A DNA stretch of 64,000 bases from an uncultured Phocaeicola sp. (GTDB lineage Bacteria; Bacteroidota; Bacteroidia; Bacteroidales; Bacteroidaceae). Below the pieces are notes generated by a model, which worked only from the letters and a program-made list of their open reading frames with translations, ran no database searches and was not told where the DNA came from. Numbering within the stretch: position 1 is the first letter of the stretch; each line of letters begins with the position of its first letter. The translations under genes and the position numbers were made by a program. Below, in pieces: positions 44,474 through 53,375 of the stretch. The stretch lies in NCBI GenBank assembly GCA_947626525.1, contig CANQSM010000001.1, positions 1-64,000 on the forward strand, read 5' to 3'.

Positions 44474-45679
44474 CTACTTATGAAGGCGTTCCCTTTCCAG
44501 ACACACGTTGATAAACGGTCCGACAGCTTTCGGATCATTTTCACGCACCTGTTCATGAATATAATATTCATAATCCCCCGAACGATAAGGCGTACCGCCC
44601 AATCCGGCCACCGCACAACAATCCGTGATAGATATGACTCCATCTTTATCGACCTTTATAAACTGTTTTTGAATACCTTCGTATCCTTTGTCAGCCACCT
44701 CCAGATATGAAGAATCAATGTATCCCAGCCTCACCGCCTTATATAATGTATAGACAAACATGGTAGAAACGGTTGCCTCCAAATAATTCCCTTCATCCCC
44801 GCTCCGGTCTATTACCTGATACCATACTCCCGTCTTCTTATCCTGCCAACGTTTGATTTGCGCCGCCACATTATCCAATATCACCATCATCGAGTCGCGT
44901 CCGGCCTCGTGCTTCGGAATAAATTCCAAGGCATCCACCAACGCCATGGCAAACCATCCCATAGCACGTCCCCAAGTATGCGCCGACTGCCCCGTCTGCT
45001 TATCTGCCCATTGCTGTGTCTTCTTTTCATCCCAAGCATGACGATAAAGACCGGTCTTCGGATCATACGTATGCTTGGCCACTACCGTAAACTGACGGAT
45101 TACATCTTGATAATCTTCCGGACGGTTGTTACGGAAAGTATATTCCGCATAAAAAGGAGAAGCCATATAAATACCGTCCAGCCACATTTGGTTCGTGTAT
45201 CTCAACTTATGCCAAAAACCACCCTCCGTGGTACGCGGCTGTACTGTCAGCTGAGCCCGCAAACGGTCCATTGCCTTTCTATACTTCTCTTTTTTAGTCT
45301 GTTCATAGATTCTGAACAGAATCTTGCCCGAATTGATTTTGTCCAAATTCAAATCCGCCGGACGATAAGAAATGATATTTCCCTCTTCATCAATCATTCT
45401 ATCACAAAAGGTCTCGGCATACTCAAACATTTTCCGGTCGCCGTATGCATCATATACATTGAGACACGCCTGAAGTACCACTCCATGACAATACCCCCAA
45501 CTGGGAGTCTTCACAAAATCCAACTGCCAAGCCTCCGGACAGCGAGTCATTTCCGACTTGGCTACCCTAACCGACCACGGTTGTTCCGTACTTACCTTTT
45601 TTTGGGCATATAAAGAAAAAGAAACGGAGCAGCAAACCGCCCCACATAAAATCAGTTTGTTTATTGTATTTTTCATCAT
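44474..45679 (-). CDS. Unsaturated glucuronyl/rhamnogalacturonyl hydrolase (GH88/GH105 family)
   Basis: A 401-residue exported enzyme that removes the unsaturated uronic acid left on pectic oligosaccharides by lyases. The signal peptide 'KLILCGAVCCSVSFSLYAQ' fits starting at the ATG 45679 rather than at 45730. 'PSWGYCHGVVLQACLNVYDAYGD', 'HAWDEKKTQQWADKQTGQSAHTWGRAMGW' and 'LEATVSTMFVYTLYKAV' are typical of the alpha/alpha barrel and substrate site of this family. It is the first gene of the two-gene pectin operon. Confidence 0.9.
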   Translation of the reverse strand: MMKNTINKLILCGAVCCSVSFSLYAQKKVSTEQPWSVRVAKSEMTRCPEAWQLDFVKTPSWGYCHGVVLQACLNVYDAYGDRKMFEYAETFCDRMIDEEGNIISYRPADLNLDKINSGKILFRIYEQTKKEKYRKAMDRLRAQLTVQPRTTEGGFWHKLRYTNQMWLDGIYMASPFYAEYTFRNNRPEDYQDVIRQFTVVAKHTYDPKTGLYRHAWDEKKTQQWADKQTGQSAHTWGRAMGWFAMALVDALEFIPKHEAGRDSMMVILDNVAAQIKRWQDKKTGVWYQVIDRSGDEGNYLEATVSTMFVYTLYKAVRLGYIDSSYLEVADKGYEGIQKQFIKVDKDGVISITDCCAVAGLGGTPYRSGDYEYYIHEQVRENDPKAVGPFINVCLERERLHK

Positions 45680-45858
45680 AAAAATATTAAAGATTTCCTG
45701 CAAATGTAAGCAAGAAGTCTTAAAATCCATGCGATAGGATATAGCTTTTTTATCCCGAACGCATCATTTTACAGCAAAAAATCACAGATATCGTACCGAT
45801 TGTAATTAATAATTCAAAAAATAATTCAATATTCCATAGAGATTTCAATAAGAAATTT

Positions 45859-45866
45859 TACCTTTG
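45859..45866 (+). promoter_or_regulatory. Candidate -7 box for the MFS transporter gene
   Basis: TACCTTTG matches TAnnTTTG and lies 54 nt upstream of the ATG at 45921, between the divergent pectin operon and the transporter. Confidence 0.5.
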
Positions 45867-45920
45867 ACACAAATTTATAGTATCTGAGTAAAATAATCAT
45901 ATAAAATTAAATTTATTACT

Positions 45921-47390
45921 ATGAGTACATTCAAAAACGAAAAGATGACAAATTACCGATGGTGGATTTGTGCCATGCTTTTCTTTGCCACAACAGTTAA
46001 CTACATGGACCGCCAGGTATTGTCCTTAACCTGGAAAGACTTTATTGCTCCAGAATTCCATTGGACCGATGATGATTACGGCACGATTACCGCCGTATTC
46101 TCCATCATATATGCTATCTGCATGTTATTTGCGGGCCGGTTTGTAGACTGGATGGGAACTAAAAAAGGATACCTTTGGGCTATTGGCGTATGGTCTTTAG
46201 GTGCATGCGCCCACGCTCTTTGCGGATGGGCTACAGAAATTACATTAGGCGTAGGTAGTGTGCAAGAATTAATCAACGCAACAGACACTACAGCCATTAC
46301 AGCCGTGGCCATTGCTACCGTCAGTGTATATTATTTTATCGCAGCACGTTTCATCCTGGCTCTTGGTGAAGCCGGTAACTTCCCCGCAGCAATCAAGGTT
46401 ACGGCCGAATACTTCCCGAAGAAAGACAGGGCTTTTGCGACCAGTATCTTCAATGCAGGCGCCACGGTAGGCGCTTTAGCAGCTCCTGTCACGATCCCTT
46501 CACTGGCCAGCTACTTCAAAGGACTTGGTGTAGGAAACGGTTGGGAAATGGCTTTCGTCGTTATTGGCGGACTGGGTTTCATCTGGATGGCATTCTGGGT
46601 ATTTATGTACTCCAAACCCAATAAAAGCAAACACGTCAACAAGGCAGAGTTGGTTTACATCGAACAAGATAATGACACAGAAGAAGCTCCGGCAAAAGAC
46701 GCTTCGGACAACGAAAAGAAAATGTCATTCGCCCAATGTTTCAAATACAAACAAACATGGGCATTTGCTTTCGGTAAATTCATGACAGACGGTGTATGGT
46801 GGTTCTTCCTATTCTGGACACCTGCCTACATCAGCGATGTGTACGGCTTGCCTTCAGACAATCCGACAGCACAGTTGCTCATCTTTGTATTATACGCTAT
46901 CACCATGCTCTCTATCGTTGGCGGTTGGTTGCCTACTTTCTTCGTCGATAAAAAAGGAATGAACCCCTATGCCGGCCGTATGCGCGCTATGCTTATCTTT
47001 GCCTTCTTCCCACTATTGGCATTGTTTGCACAACCTTTGGGAGAGTCTTCATATTGGTTCCCTGTTATCATTATCGGTATTGCCGGTGCGGCCCATCAGG
47101 CATGGTCGGCAAACATCTTTTCTACGGTAGGTGACATGTTTCCGAAAACCGCCATTGCCACCATTACCGGAATCGGAGGTATGGCAGGAGGCGTAGGTTC
47201 TTTCCTTATCAATAAAGGTTCGGGTATGTTGTTCACCTTTGCCGGAGACACCAATATGACTTTCATGGGATTCGAAGGGAAACCTGCCGGTTACTTCATC
47301 ATTTTCTGTGTCTGTGCCGTATCTTATCTCATCGGCTGGATTGTAATGAAGGCTTTAGTTCCTAAATACAAACCAATCGTTATAGAATAA
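45921..47390 (+). CDS. MFS transporter, hexuronate (ExuT-like) family
   Basis: A 489-residue inner-membrane transporter with about 12 membrane helices. The N-terminal 'ATTVNYMDRQVLSLTWKDF' is typical of the ACS/ExuT family that imports galacturonate and glucuronate with protons. 'ALGEAGNFPAAIKVTAEYFPKKDRAFATSIFNAGATVGALAAP' is the family signature in helices 4-5. It is divergent from the pectinesterase-GH105 operon, so import of galacturonate from pectin is the likely role. There is no SusC/SusD pair nearby. Confidence 0.92.
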   Translation: MSTFKNEKMTNYRWWICAMLFFATTVNYMDRQVLSLTWKDFIAPEFHWTDDDYGTITAVFSIIYAICMLFAGRFVDWMGTKKGYLWAIGVWSLGACAHALCGWATEITLGVGSVQELINATDTTAITAVAIATVSVYYFIAARFILALGEAGNFPAAIKVTAEYFPKKDRAFATSIFNAGATVGALAAPVTIPSLASYFKGLGVGNGWEMAFVVIGGLGFIWMAFWVFMYSKPNKSKHVNKAELVYIEQDNDTEEAPAKDASDNEKKMSFAQCFKYKQTWAFAFGKFMTDGVWWFFLFWTPAYISDVYGLPSDNPTAQLLIFVLYAITMLSIVGGWLPTFFVDKKGMNPYAGRMRAMLIFAFFPLLALFAQPLGESSYWFPVIIIGIAGAAHQAWSANIFSTVGDMFPKTAIATITGIGGMAGGVGSFLINKGSGMLFTFAGDTNMTFMGFEGKPAGYFIIFCVCAVSYLIGWIVMKALVPKYKPIVIE

Positions 47391-47419
47391 TTTATCAGAC
47401 TATATCCATATTGCCTATG

Positions 47420-47456
47420 AAGTCCGTCAAGCCTATGGGTTGACGGACTTTCTTTT
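47420..47456 (+). terminator. Terminator after the MFS transporter
   Basis: A perfect 11-bp stem, AAGTCCGTCAA / TTGACGGACTT, with a 9-nt loop is followed by TCTTTT, 30 nt past the stop codon. Confidence 0.85.
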
Positions 47457-47559
47457 ATCCAACCAAAATTAGGAAACCACACCTTCACTCTCGTGAAGCA
47501 ACACAAAATAAGGGTCTCCCACCAAACAATTAATCCATACAAGCGATTATCACAAAAGT

Positions 47560-47775
47560 GAAGAAGTGAAGATACATGAAATGAACTCTTCACGGATAGG
47601 AAAAACAACGGCTCCAGCCCTCCGGACACCGTTCTTTCAACAAATTCATTGCCAATTCCCTTGTCGGCTATCGTGGCATATTGTTTCTTTGAAAAGGAAC
47701 CTGCCATTGATGCGAAGTTTATCAATGACGGGAACCGGCTATCTTTTGATTTTATGTCGAACTCACGTTAATGAT
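47560..47775 (+). pseudogene. IS982-family transposase 3' remnant
   Basis: The end of the sequence encodes 'NSLPIPLSAIVAYCFFEKEPAIDAKFIND', the conserved C-terminus of the IS982 transposase, and stops at TCGAACTCACGTT (47758-47770), the element's terminal repeat. The 5' part of the element is missing. It lies directly upstream of the orphan recombinase gene. Confidence 0.75.
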
Positions 47776-47803
47776 AGCAGATTGAACTAAAACAAAAGAC
47801 AAT

Positions 47804-49012
47804 ATGGCAACAATAAAAATCAAGTTCCGTGCTTCCTCTTCCACAACGAAAGAGGGCACGTTGTTTTTCCAAGTGATCCACAATCGCACGGCAAGACAAA
47901 TCACAACAGGTTACAAGCTCTATCCGCAGGAATGGGACAGCAATAACATGGATGTTATCTGTACTTCCGGCACAGAGGACAACCGGCGTAACTATCTTAC
48001 ATCGCTAAAAGAAGCCCTGCATGAGGGCACCAAACGAATGAAAAGCATCATCTCGCGCCTTGAACGAATCGGCAATTCCTACACGGCGGATGATGTAGTG
48101 GAAAACTACCTGTCACTTACGGATGACTACGGTTTCATATCCTTTGGACGCAACCTTGCGGAACAGCTGAAAAAGATCGGCAAGGTACGTCCCGCTGAAA
48201 CCTATTCGACGGCGATAAACAGTTTCATCCGGTTCCGCAAAGAGAAAGACGTACCACTGGAAGAGGTGGACTCCGACCTGATGACGGCATACGAAACTTA
48301 CCTTGCGGAAATGAGTGTTTGCCCGAACACCGCATCTTTCTATATGCGCAACCTGCGGGCCGTCTACAACCGGGCAGTGGAGAAAGAGCTGACGGTGCAG
48401 CGTTTCCCGTTCAAGCATGTCTATACCGGCATCGACAAGACCGTCAAGCGCGCCGTACCGATAGAGGTCATCCGGCAAATACGCGACCTCGACCTCTCCT
48501 TACATCCCTCCATGGACTATTCGAGGGACATCTTCATGTTCTCGTTCTACACCCGTGGCATGTCGTTCGTGGATATTGCCTTCCTGAAAAAGAAGGACTT
48601 GCAGAATGGTATCCTGTCCTACCGAAGGCACAAGACCAACCAGCAGATTTTCATCAAATGGGAGAAGCCTATGCAGGCACTCATCGACAAGTACGACACA
48701 TCGTCCACACCCTACCTGCTACCTGTCATCAAGGAGGTGGGCAATGACGAACGCGCCCAATATATCAACGAGGCGCACCGTGTGAACCGTTACCTGAAAA
48801 AGATAGGAAGTCTCATCGGCCTCACCATTCCACTCACGACGTACGTAGCCCGCCACGGCTGGGCGAGCATAGCCAAGAGCAAGAACATCCCGATAGCCAC
48901 TATCAGCGAGGCAATGGGACATGACTCTGAGAACACGACACGCATCTACCTCGCCTCTTTGGACACTTCAATGGTGGACAAGGCGAATAGCCTTATCCTG
49001 AAGTCACTATAG
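47804..49012 (+). CDS. Orphan tyrosine recombinase
   Basis: A 402-residue site-specific recombinase of the type common in Bacteroidales. An arm-type N-terminal domain ('KIKFRASSSTTKEGTLFFQVIHN'), a SAM-like core (about 110-210) and the catalytic domain are all present: arginine in 'FSFYTRGMSFVDIAFL' (about 250), 'VARHGWASIAK' (about 350) and tyrosine in 'TTRIYLASLD' (about 390). Its codon use looks more GC-rich than its neighbours, suggesting transfer. No other mobile-element genes accompany it. It could be a leftover integrase or a DNA invertase; no invertible promoter was identified. Confidence 0.9.
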   Translation: MATIKIKFRASSSTTKEGTLFFQVIHNRTARQITTGYKLYPQEWDSNNMDVICTSGTEDNRRNYLTSLKEALHEGTKRMKSIISRLERIGNSYTADDVVENYLSLTDDYGFISFGRNLAEQLKKIGKVRPAETYSTAINSFIRFRKEKDVPLEEVDSDLMTAYETYLAEMSVCPNTASFYMRNLRAVYNRAVEKELTVQRFPFKHVYTGIDKTVKRAVPIEVIRQIRDLDLSLHPSMDYSRDIFMFSFYTRGMSFVDIAFLKKKDLQNGILSYRRHKTNQQIFIKWEKPMQALIDKYDTSSTPYLLPVIKEVGNDERAQYINEAHRVNRYLKKIGSLIGLTIPLTTYVARHGWASIAKSKNIPIATISEAMGHDSENTTRIYLASLDTSMVDKANSLILKSL

Positions 49013-49043
49013 ACAAGAATACGGCAAACAAATGTTAAAAACA

Positions 49044-49542
49044 ACGTGAGTTCGATATAAGCGAATAAATATTTCATTGAAAATTAGGAAATATGATTGA
49101 AGAGACAAGCCGGGCATTGCAACAAGCGTGAGAAATGCTCCATGGGATAGTTCTTCAGACTCAAATTCCATCTGATAATCAATGATAAAAGTGAAATCCT
49201 CCACTTCATGTTTACTCCTAGGAATGTGGATGACCGGGAACTGTTAAAGCAAGGCAACTTCTTAGGGAACATTAAAGAAAACTATGTACAGACAAAGGGT
49301 ATATCGAACAGACTCTATTCGAGAATCTTCTTCTTAATGGTATACATTATCACCAAGGTCAAAAACAATATGAGGAACTCACTGAGCACTCCGGAGACCG
49401 TTCTTTCAGCAATTTCATTACCAATTTCCTTGTGGCTATCGCGGCATATTATTTCTTTGAAAAGGAACCAGCCATTGATGTGAAGTTTATCAATAACGGA
49501 CAACTTGATTTTTCTGATTATATTTCGAACTCATGTTAAATT
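49044..49542 (+). mobile_element. IS982-family remnant with both ends
   Basis: About 0.5 kb bounded by AACGTGAGTTCGA (49044-49056) and TCGAACTCATGTT (49530-49542). Inside, out-of-frame pieces encode 'NVDDRELLKQGNFLG' and 'FITNFLVAIAAYYFFEKEPAIDVKFINN', the middle and end of the transposase. The first half is deleted, so it is not active. Confidence 0.75.
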
Positions 49543-49824
49543 TAAGTTCGTAAGTTTGTAAAAATAGATAATTTGGATGGGACTCCAGTCCAACCCTTTC
49601 CATTTAACTCTCATTTAGGATTATAGGGTACCAACAAATAAGCGATGAGATAGCTACTCCTCGAAGTGGCCCGAAAAGAAAATGGATAATCAACGATTTC
49701 CTCTAAGATTAATCACTATTTAACAAAATTCCTTTTATAGCCAAATAAAAAAGTTGTAAATTCGAGCGTTTTTATGCAAAAACGAAACATTTCAATCTAA
49801 TTTATTTTACAAATAAGAAATTAT

Positions 49825-50079
49825 ATGGACAATTTAGGAACCGGATTACTTTTAATGATAGTGGGCATGATTACTGTTTTCACTATCCTCCTTGTCGTCA
49901 TCAACCTCGGCAAGCTTCTTATCTGCATGGTCAATACATTCGCACGCCATGAGGAACATGCCCAAGTATCGCTCCAGCGAGCAATCGCCGATAACGACTC
50001 GGTAGTAGCCATCAAAGCCGCGGTGAAAATATTGACTGCCGGAAAAGGAAAAGTGGTAAAGATAGAAAAACTATCATAG
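49825..50079 (+). CDS. oadG: Sodium-pump decarboxylase gamma subunit
   Basis: An 84-residue membrane protein with one N-terminal helix ('LLLMIVGMITVFTILLVVINLGKLLI') followed by a short charged tail. In the oxaloacetate or methylmalonyl-CoA decarboxylase sodium pump, this subunit anchors and stabilises the complex. It is full length for the family. The alpha and beta subunits follow immediately. Confidence 0.88.
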   Translation: MDNLGTGLLLMIVGMITVFTILLVVINLGKLLICMVNTFARHEEHAQVSLQRAIADNDSVVAIKAAVKILTAGKGKVVKIEKLS

Positions 50080-50124
50080 CAAAGTGATTTATTGAAAAAG
50101 CACACAAAAAGAGTAAAAAGTAAC

Positions 50125-51981
50125 ATGAATGAAAATATGAAAAGAGAAGTAAAGTTCAGTCTGGTCTTCCGTGACATGTGGCAATCTGCCGGAAAATATG
50201 TACCCCGTGTAGACCAGTTAGTAAAAGTAGCCCCCGCAATCATTGAAATGGGATGTTTCGCCCGTGTGGAAACGAATGGCGGAGGCTTCGAACAGGTCAA
50301 TCTGCTATTCGGAGAAAATCCGAACAAAGCCGTACGTGAATGGACAAAGCCTTTTCATGAAGCAGGTATCCAGACACACATGCTGGACCGTGCGTTGAAT
50401 GGTTTACGTATGAGTCCTGTCCCGGCAGATGTCCGCAAATTATTTTATAAGGTAAAAAAAGCACAGGGTACAGATATTACCCGCACATTTTGCGGATTGA
50501 ATGATACCCGTAACATCATCCCCTCCATAGAGTATGCACACGCAGCCGGGATGATTTCCCAATGTTCGCTCTGCATTACTTTTTCTCCCGTCCACACGGT
50601 AGAATATTACGTGAATATGGCTGACAAACTGATCAAAGCCGGTGCAGACGAAATTTGTATCAAGGATATGGCCGGTATCGGCCGCCCGGTGATGTTAGGC
50701 AAAATAGTAGGCGGCATCAAAGCTGCCCATCCGCATATTCCAATCCAATACCACAGCCATGCAGGTCCAGGATTCAATATGACTTCCATATTGGAAGTGT
50801 GCAAAGCGGGATGTGATTATGTAGATGTGGGCATGGAACCGCTTTCTTGGGGAACCGGACATGCCGATGTCATCAGTGTGCAAGCCATGTTGAAAGACGC
50901 GGGATTCGATGTACCGGAAATCAATATGGAGGCTTACATGAAAGCACGTTCCCTTATTCAGGAATTTATGGATGATTTTCTGGGACTATATATCAGCCCT
51001 AAAAATCGGTTGATGAACTCTTTGTTAATTGGTCCAGGACTTCCTGGTGGCATGATGGGCAGTCTGATGGCCGATTTGGAAACCAACTTGGAATCCATCA
51101 ATAAATACAAGGCAAAACGCAATCACCCATTCATGACTCAGGATGAATTGCTTATCAAACTCTTCAATGAAGTGGCATACGTCTGGCCGCGCCTGGGTTA
51201 TCCTTGTTTGGTGACTCCATTCAGCCAATACGTGAAGAATGTGGCTTTGATGAATGTGATGGCCATGGAAAAAGGAAAAGAACGCTGGGGAATGATTGCC
51301 GATGATATCTGGGACATGATTCTTGGAAAGGCCGGAAAACTTCCAGGCACATTGGCTCCCGAAATCATTGAAAAGGCGAAAAGAGAAGGACGCAAATTCT
51401 TTACCGGCAATCCTCAGGAAAATTATCCTGACGCCCTGGACAAATTCCGTGCTTTAATGAAAGAGAAGAAATGGGATACCGGACAAGATGAGGAAGAACT
51501 CTTTGAATACGCCATGCACCCGGCTCAATATGAAGCATACAAGAGCGGAAAGGCCAAGGAAAATTTCCTCGAAGATGTGAAGAAACGCCATGCGGAAAAA
51601 GACTTCAAACCGGAAGAACCGAAAGCTCCAAAGATTTTGACCGTGAATGTTAACGGACAATCCTATAAGGTGACTGTGGCATACGGAGAAGTAGATGCCG
51701 CGACACTGACTTCTGCGGATGACAAGATACAGACTGCCATCACTGGGGAAGGAAAGAATGTGACAGCTCCACTGGAAGGAAAGTTCTTCCTGACAAAAAC
51801 AGCTCAGGAAACTCCGCTGAAAGTGGGCGATCAGGTACAAGCCGGGGACATTTTATGCTACATTGAAGCGATGAAAACTTATAATGCAATTCGTGCTGAA
51901 TTTGGCGGAACAGTCACAGCGATATGTGCCAGCCCGGGAGATACCATTGCAGAAGATGACGTAATAATGAAAATTGGATAA
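50125..51981 (+). CDS. oadA: Sodium-pump decarboxylase alpha subunit (biotin-dependent carboxyltransferase)
   Basis: A 618-residue protein. The HMGL-like carboxyltransferase domain (about 1-300) carries 'FRDMWQSAGKY' with metal ligands in 'EICIKDMAGIGRP' and 'YHSHAGPGF'. The conserved carboxylase domain follows ('LPGGMMGSLMADLE'). A C-terminal biotinyl domain (about 545-618) has the biotin lysine in 'CYIEAMKTYNAI'. It transfers the carboxyl from oxaloacetate (or a related acid) to biotin. The ATG at 50125 is preferred over the TTG at 50092; 50137 is also possible. Its stop overlaps the beta subunit start (TAATG). Confidence 0.93.
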   Translation: MNENMKREVKFSLVFRDMWQSAGKYVPRVDQLVKVAPAIIEMGCFARVETNGGGFEQVNLLFGENPNKAVREWTKPFHEAGIQTHMLDRALNGLRMSPVPADVRKLFYKVKKAQGTDITRTFCGLNDTRNIIPSIEYAHAAGMISQCSLCITFSPVHTVEYYVNMADKLIKAGADEICIKDMAGIGRPVMLGKIVGGIKAAHPHIPIQYHSHAGPGFNMTSILEVCKAGCDYVDVGMEPLSWGTGHADVISVQAMLKDAGFDVPEINMEAYMKARSLIQEFMDDFLGLYISPKNRLMNSLLIGPGLPGGMMGSLMADLETNLESINKYKAKRNHPFMTQDELLIKLFNEVAYVWPRLGYPCLVTPFSQYVKNVALMNVMAMEKGKERWGMIADDIWDMILGKAGKLPGTLAPEIIEKAKREGRKFFTGNPQENYPDALDKFRALMKEKKWDTGQDEEELFEYAMHPAQYEAYKSGKAKENFLEDVKKRHAEKDFKPEEPKAPKILTVNVNGQSYKVTVAYGEVDAATLTSADDKIQTAITGEGKNVTAPLEGKFFLTKTAQETPLKVGDQVQAGDILCYIEAMKTYNAIRAEFGGTVTAICASPGDTIAEDDVIMKIG

Positions 51982-53216
51982 TGGAAGATATATTAGAAAA
52001 ATTATATGACATGACTGCTTTCAGCAATATTGTTGCTGATCCGTCGTTCCTGATCATGTACGCAATCGCTTTCATCTTGCTTTATTTGGGCATCAAAAAG
52101 CATTATGAACCTTTATTGCTGATTCCGATTGCATTCGGTGTGTTATTAGCAAATTTCCCGGGAGGAGAAATGGGCGTAACCCAAGCCAATGAGAACGGAA
52201 TGATCTGCGTACAGGGAGTAATGAAAAATATATGGAAGATGCCTTTGCATGAAATAGCCCACGATTTAGGACTCATGAATTTCCTATATTATATGTTGAT
52301 TAAAACAGGGTTCCTGCCTCCTATCATTTTTATGGGTGTAGGCGCTTTAACAGACTTCGGACCAATGTTGCGCAATCTGCGTCTCTCCATTTTCGGAGCT
52401 GCCGCACAATTAGGAATCTTCACGGTTTTACTGGTAGCCATTTTGATGGGATTCACTCCCAAGGAGGCTGCAGCATTGGGTATCATTGGTGGTGCCGATG
52501 GACCGACTGCCATCTTCACGACTATCAAGCTGGCTCCACATCTGTTAGGTCCTATTGCCATTGCGGCCTATTCGTACATGGCATTAGTTCCGGTAATCAT
52601 CCCTTTGGTAGTAAAGTTATTGTGCACAAAAAAAGAATTAAAAATCAATATGAAGGAGCAAGAGAAGTTATATCCGTCCAAAACGGAAATAAAAAATCTC
52701 CGTATCTTGAAAATCATCTTCCCAATAGCCGTCACGACCATTGTAGCTTTGTTTGTTCCAAGCGCAGTGCCCTTAATCGGAATGTTGATGTTCGGTAACC
52801 TGATTAAAGAAATAGGCAGCGACACCAGTCGTTTGTTCGATGCCGCCGCCAACAGTATCATGAATGCGGCCACTATTTTCCTAGGACTGTGCGTAGGAGC
52901 CACCATGACCACAGAAGCTTTCCTTAACTGGACAACAATTGGTATTGTAATAGGAGGATTCCTTGCTTTCGCCCTTTCCATTTCAGGAGGTATCTTGTTT
53001 GTGAAACTGTTCAATTTGTTCAGTAAGAAGAAAATCAACCCGTTAATTGGTGCTACAGGACTCAGTGCGGTTCCTATGGCAAGTCGTGTAGCCAACGAAA
53101 TAGCAACAAAATATGATCCAAAAAACCATGTATTGAATTATTGCATGTCGAGTAATATCTCTGGAGTCATCGGTTCTGCTGTTGCCGCAGGTGTCTTGAT
53201 TTCTTTCTTAAGCTAA
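51981..53216 (+). CDS. oadB: Sodium-pump decarboxylase beta subunit
   Basis: A 411-residue integral membrane protein with about nine to ten helices. It decarboxylates carboxybiotin and pumps sodium ions out. Conserved stretches include 'NGMICVQGVMKNIWKMPLHEIAHDLGLMNFLYYMLIKTGFLPP', split over helices, with 'GGADGPTAIF' (about 175) and 'GLCVGATMTTEAFL'. It is the last gene of the oadGAB operon and is followed by two terminator hairpins. Confidence 0.95.
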   Translation: MEDILEKLYDMTAFSNIVADPSFLIMYAIAFILLYLGIKKHYEPLLLIPIAFGVLLANFPGGEMGVTQANENGMICVQGVMKNIWKMPLHEIAHDLGLMNFLYYMLIKTGFLPPIIFMGVGALTDFGPMLRNLRLSIFGAAAQLGIFTVLLVAILMGFTPKEAAALGIIGGADGPTAIFTTIKLAPHLLGPIAIAAYSYMALVPVIIPLVVKLLCTKKELKINMKEQEKLYPSKTEIKNLRILKIIFPIAVTTIVALFVPSAVPLIGMLMFGNLIKEIGSDTSRLFDAAANSIMNAATIFLGLCVGATMTTEAFLNWTTIGIVIGGFLAFALSISGGILFVKLFNLFSKKKINPLIGATGLSAVPMASRVANEIATKYDPKNHVLNYCMSSNISGVIGSAVAAGVLISFLS

Positions 53217-53229
53217 TGCTATAAACAAG

Positions 53230-53260
53230 AGCTGTCTCAACATACAAAAATGGGACAGCT
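53230..53260 (+). terminator. Terminator after oadB
   Basis: AGCTGTCTCA (53230-53239) pairs with TGGGACAGCT (53251-53260) with one G-U pair, followed by TTATTT, 13 nt past the oadB stop. Confidence 0.75.
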
Positions 53261-53289
53261 TTATTTAAATATATAAGTTACAACACAAG

Positions 53290-53343
53290 AGAATCCCCCT
53301 ATTCCAGCTTTCATCCATTACAGCACAAGAATAGGGGGATTCT
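53290..53343. terminator. Large bidirectional hairpin between oadB and murF-alr
   Basis: A perfect 15-bp stem (AGAATCCCCCTATTC and its complement) encloses a 24-nt loop. T-rich stretches lie on the plus side. It probably ends the convergent murF-alr transcript as well. Confidence 0.7.
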
Positions 53344-53375
53344 TCAATTTTTATTTTGAGGCAGATTCATGAATG

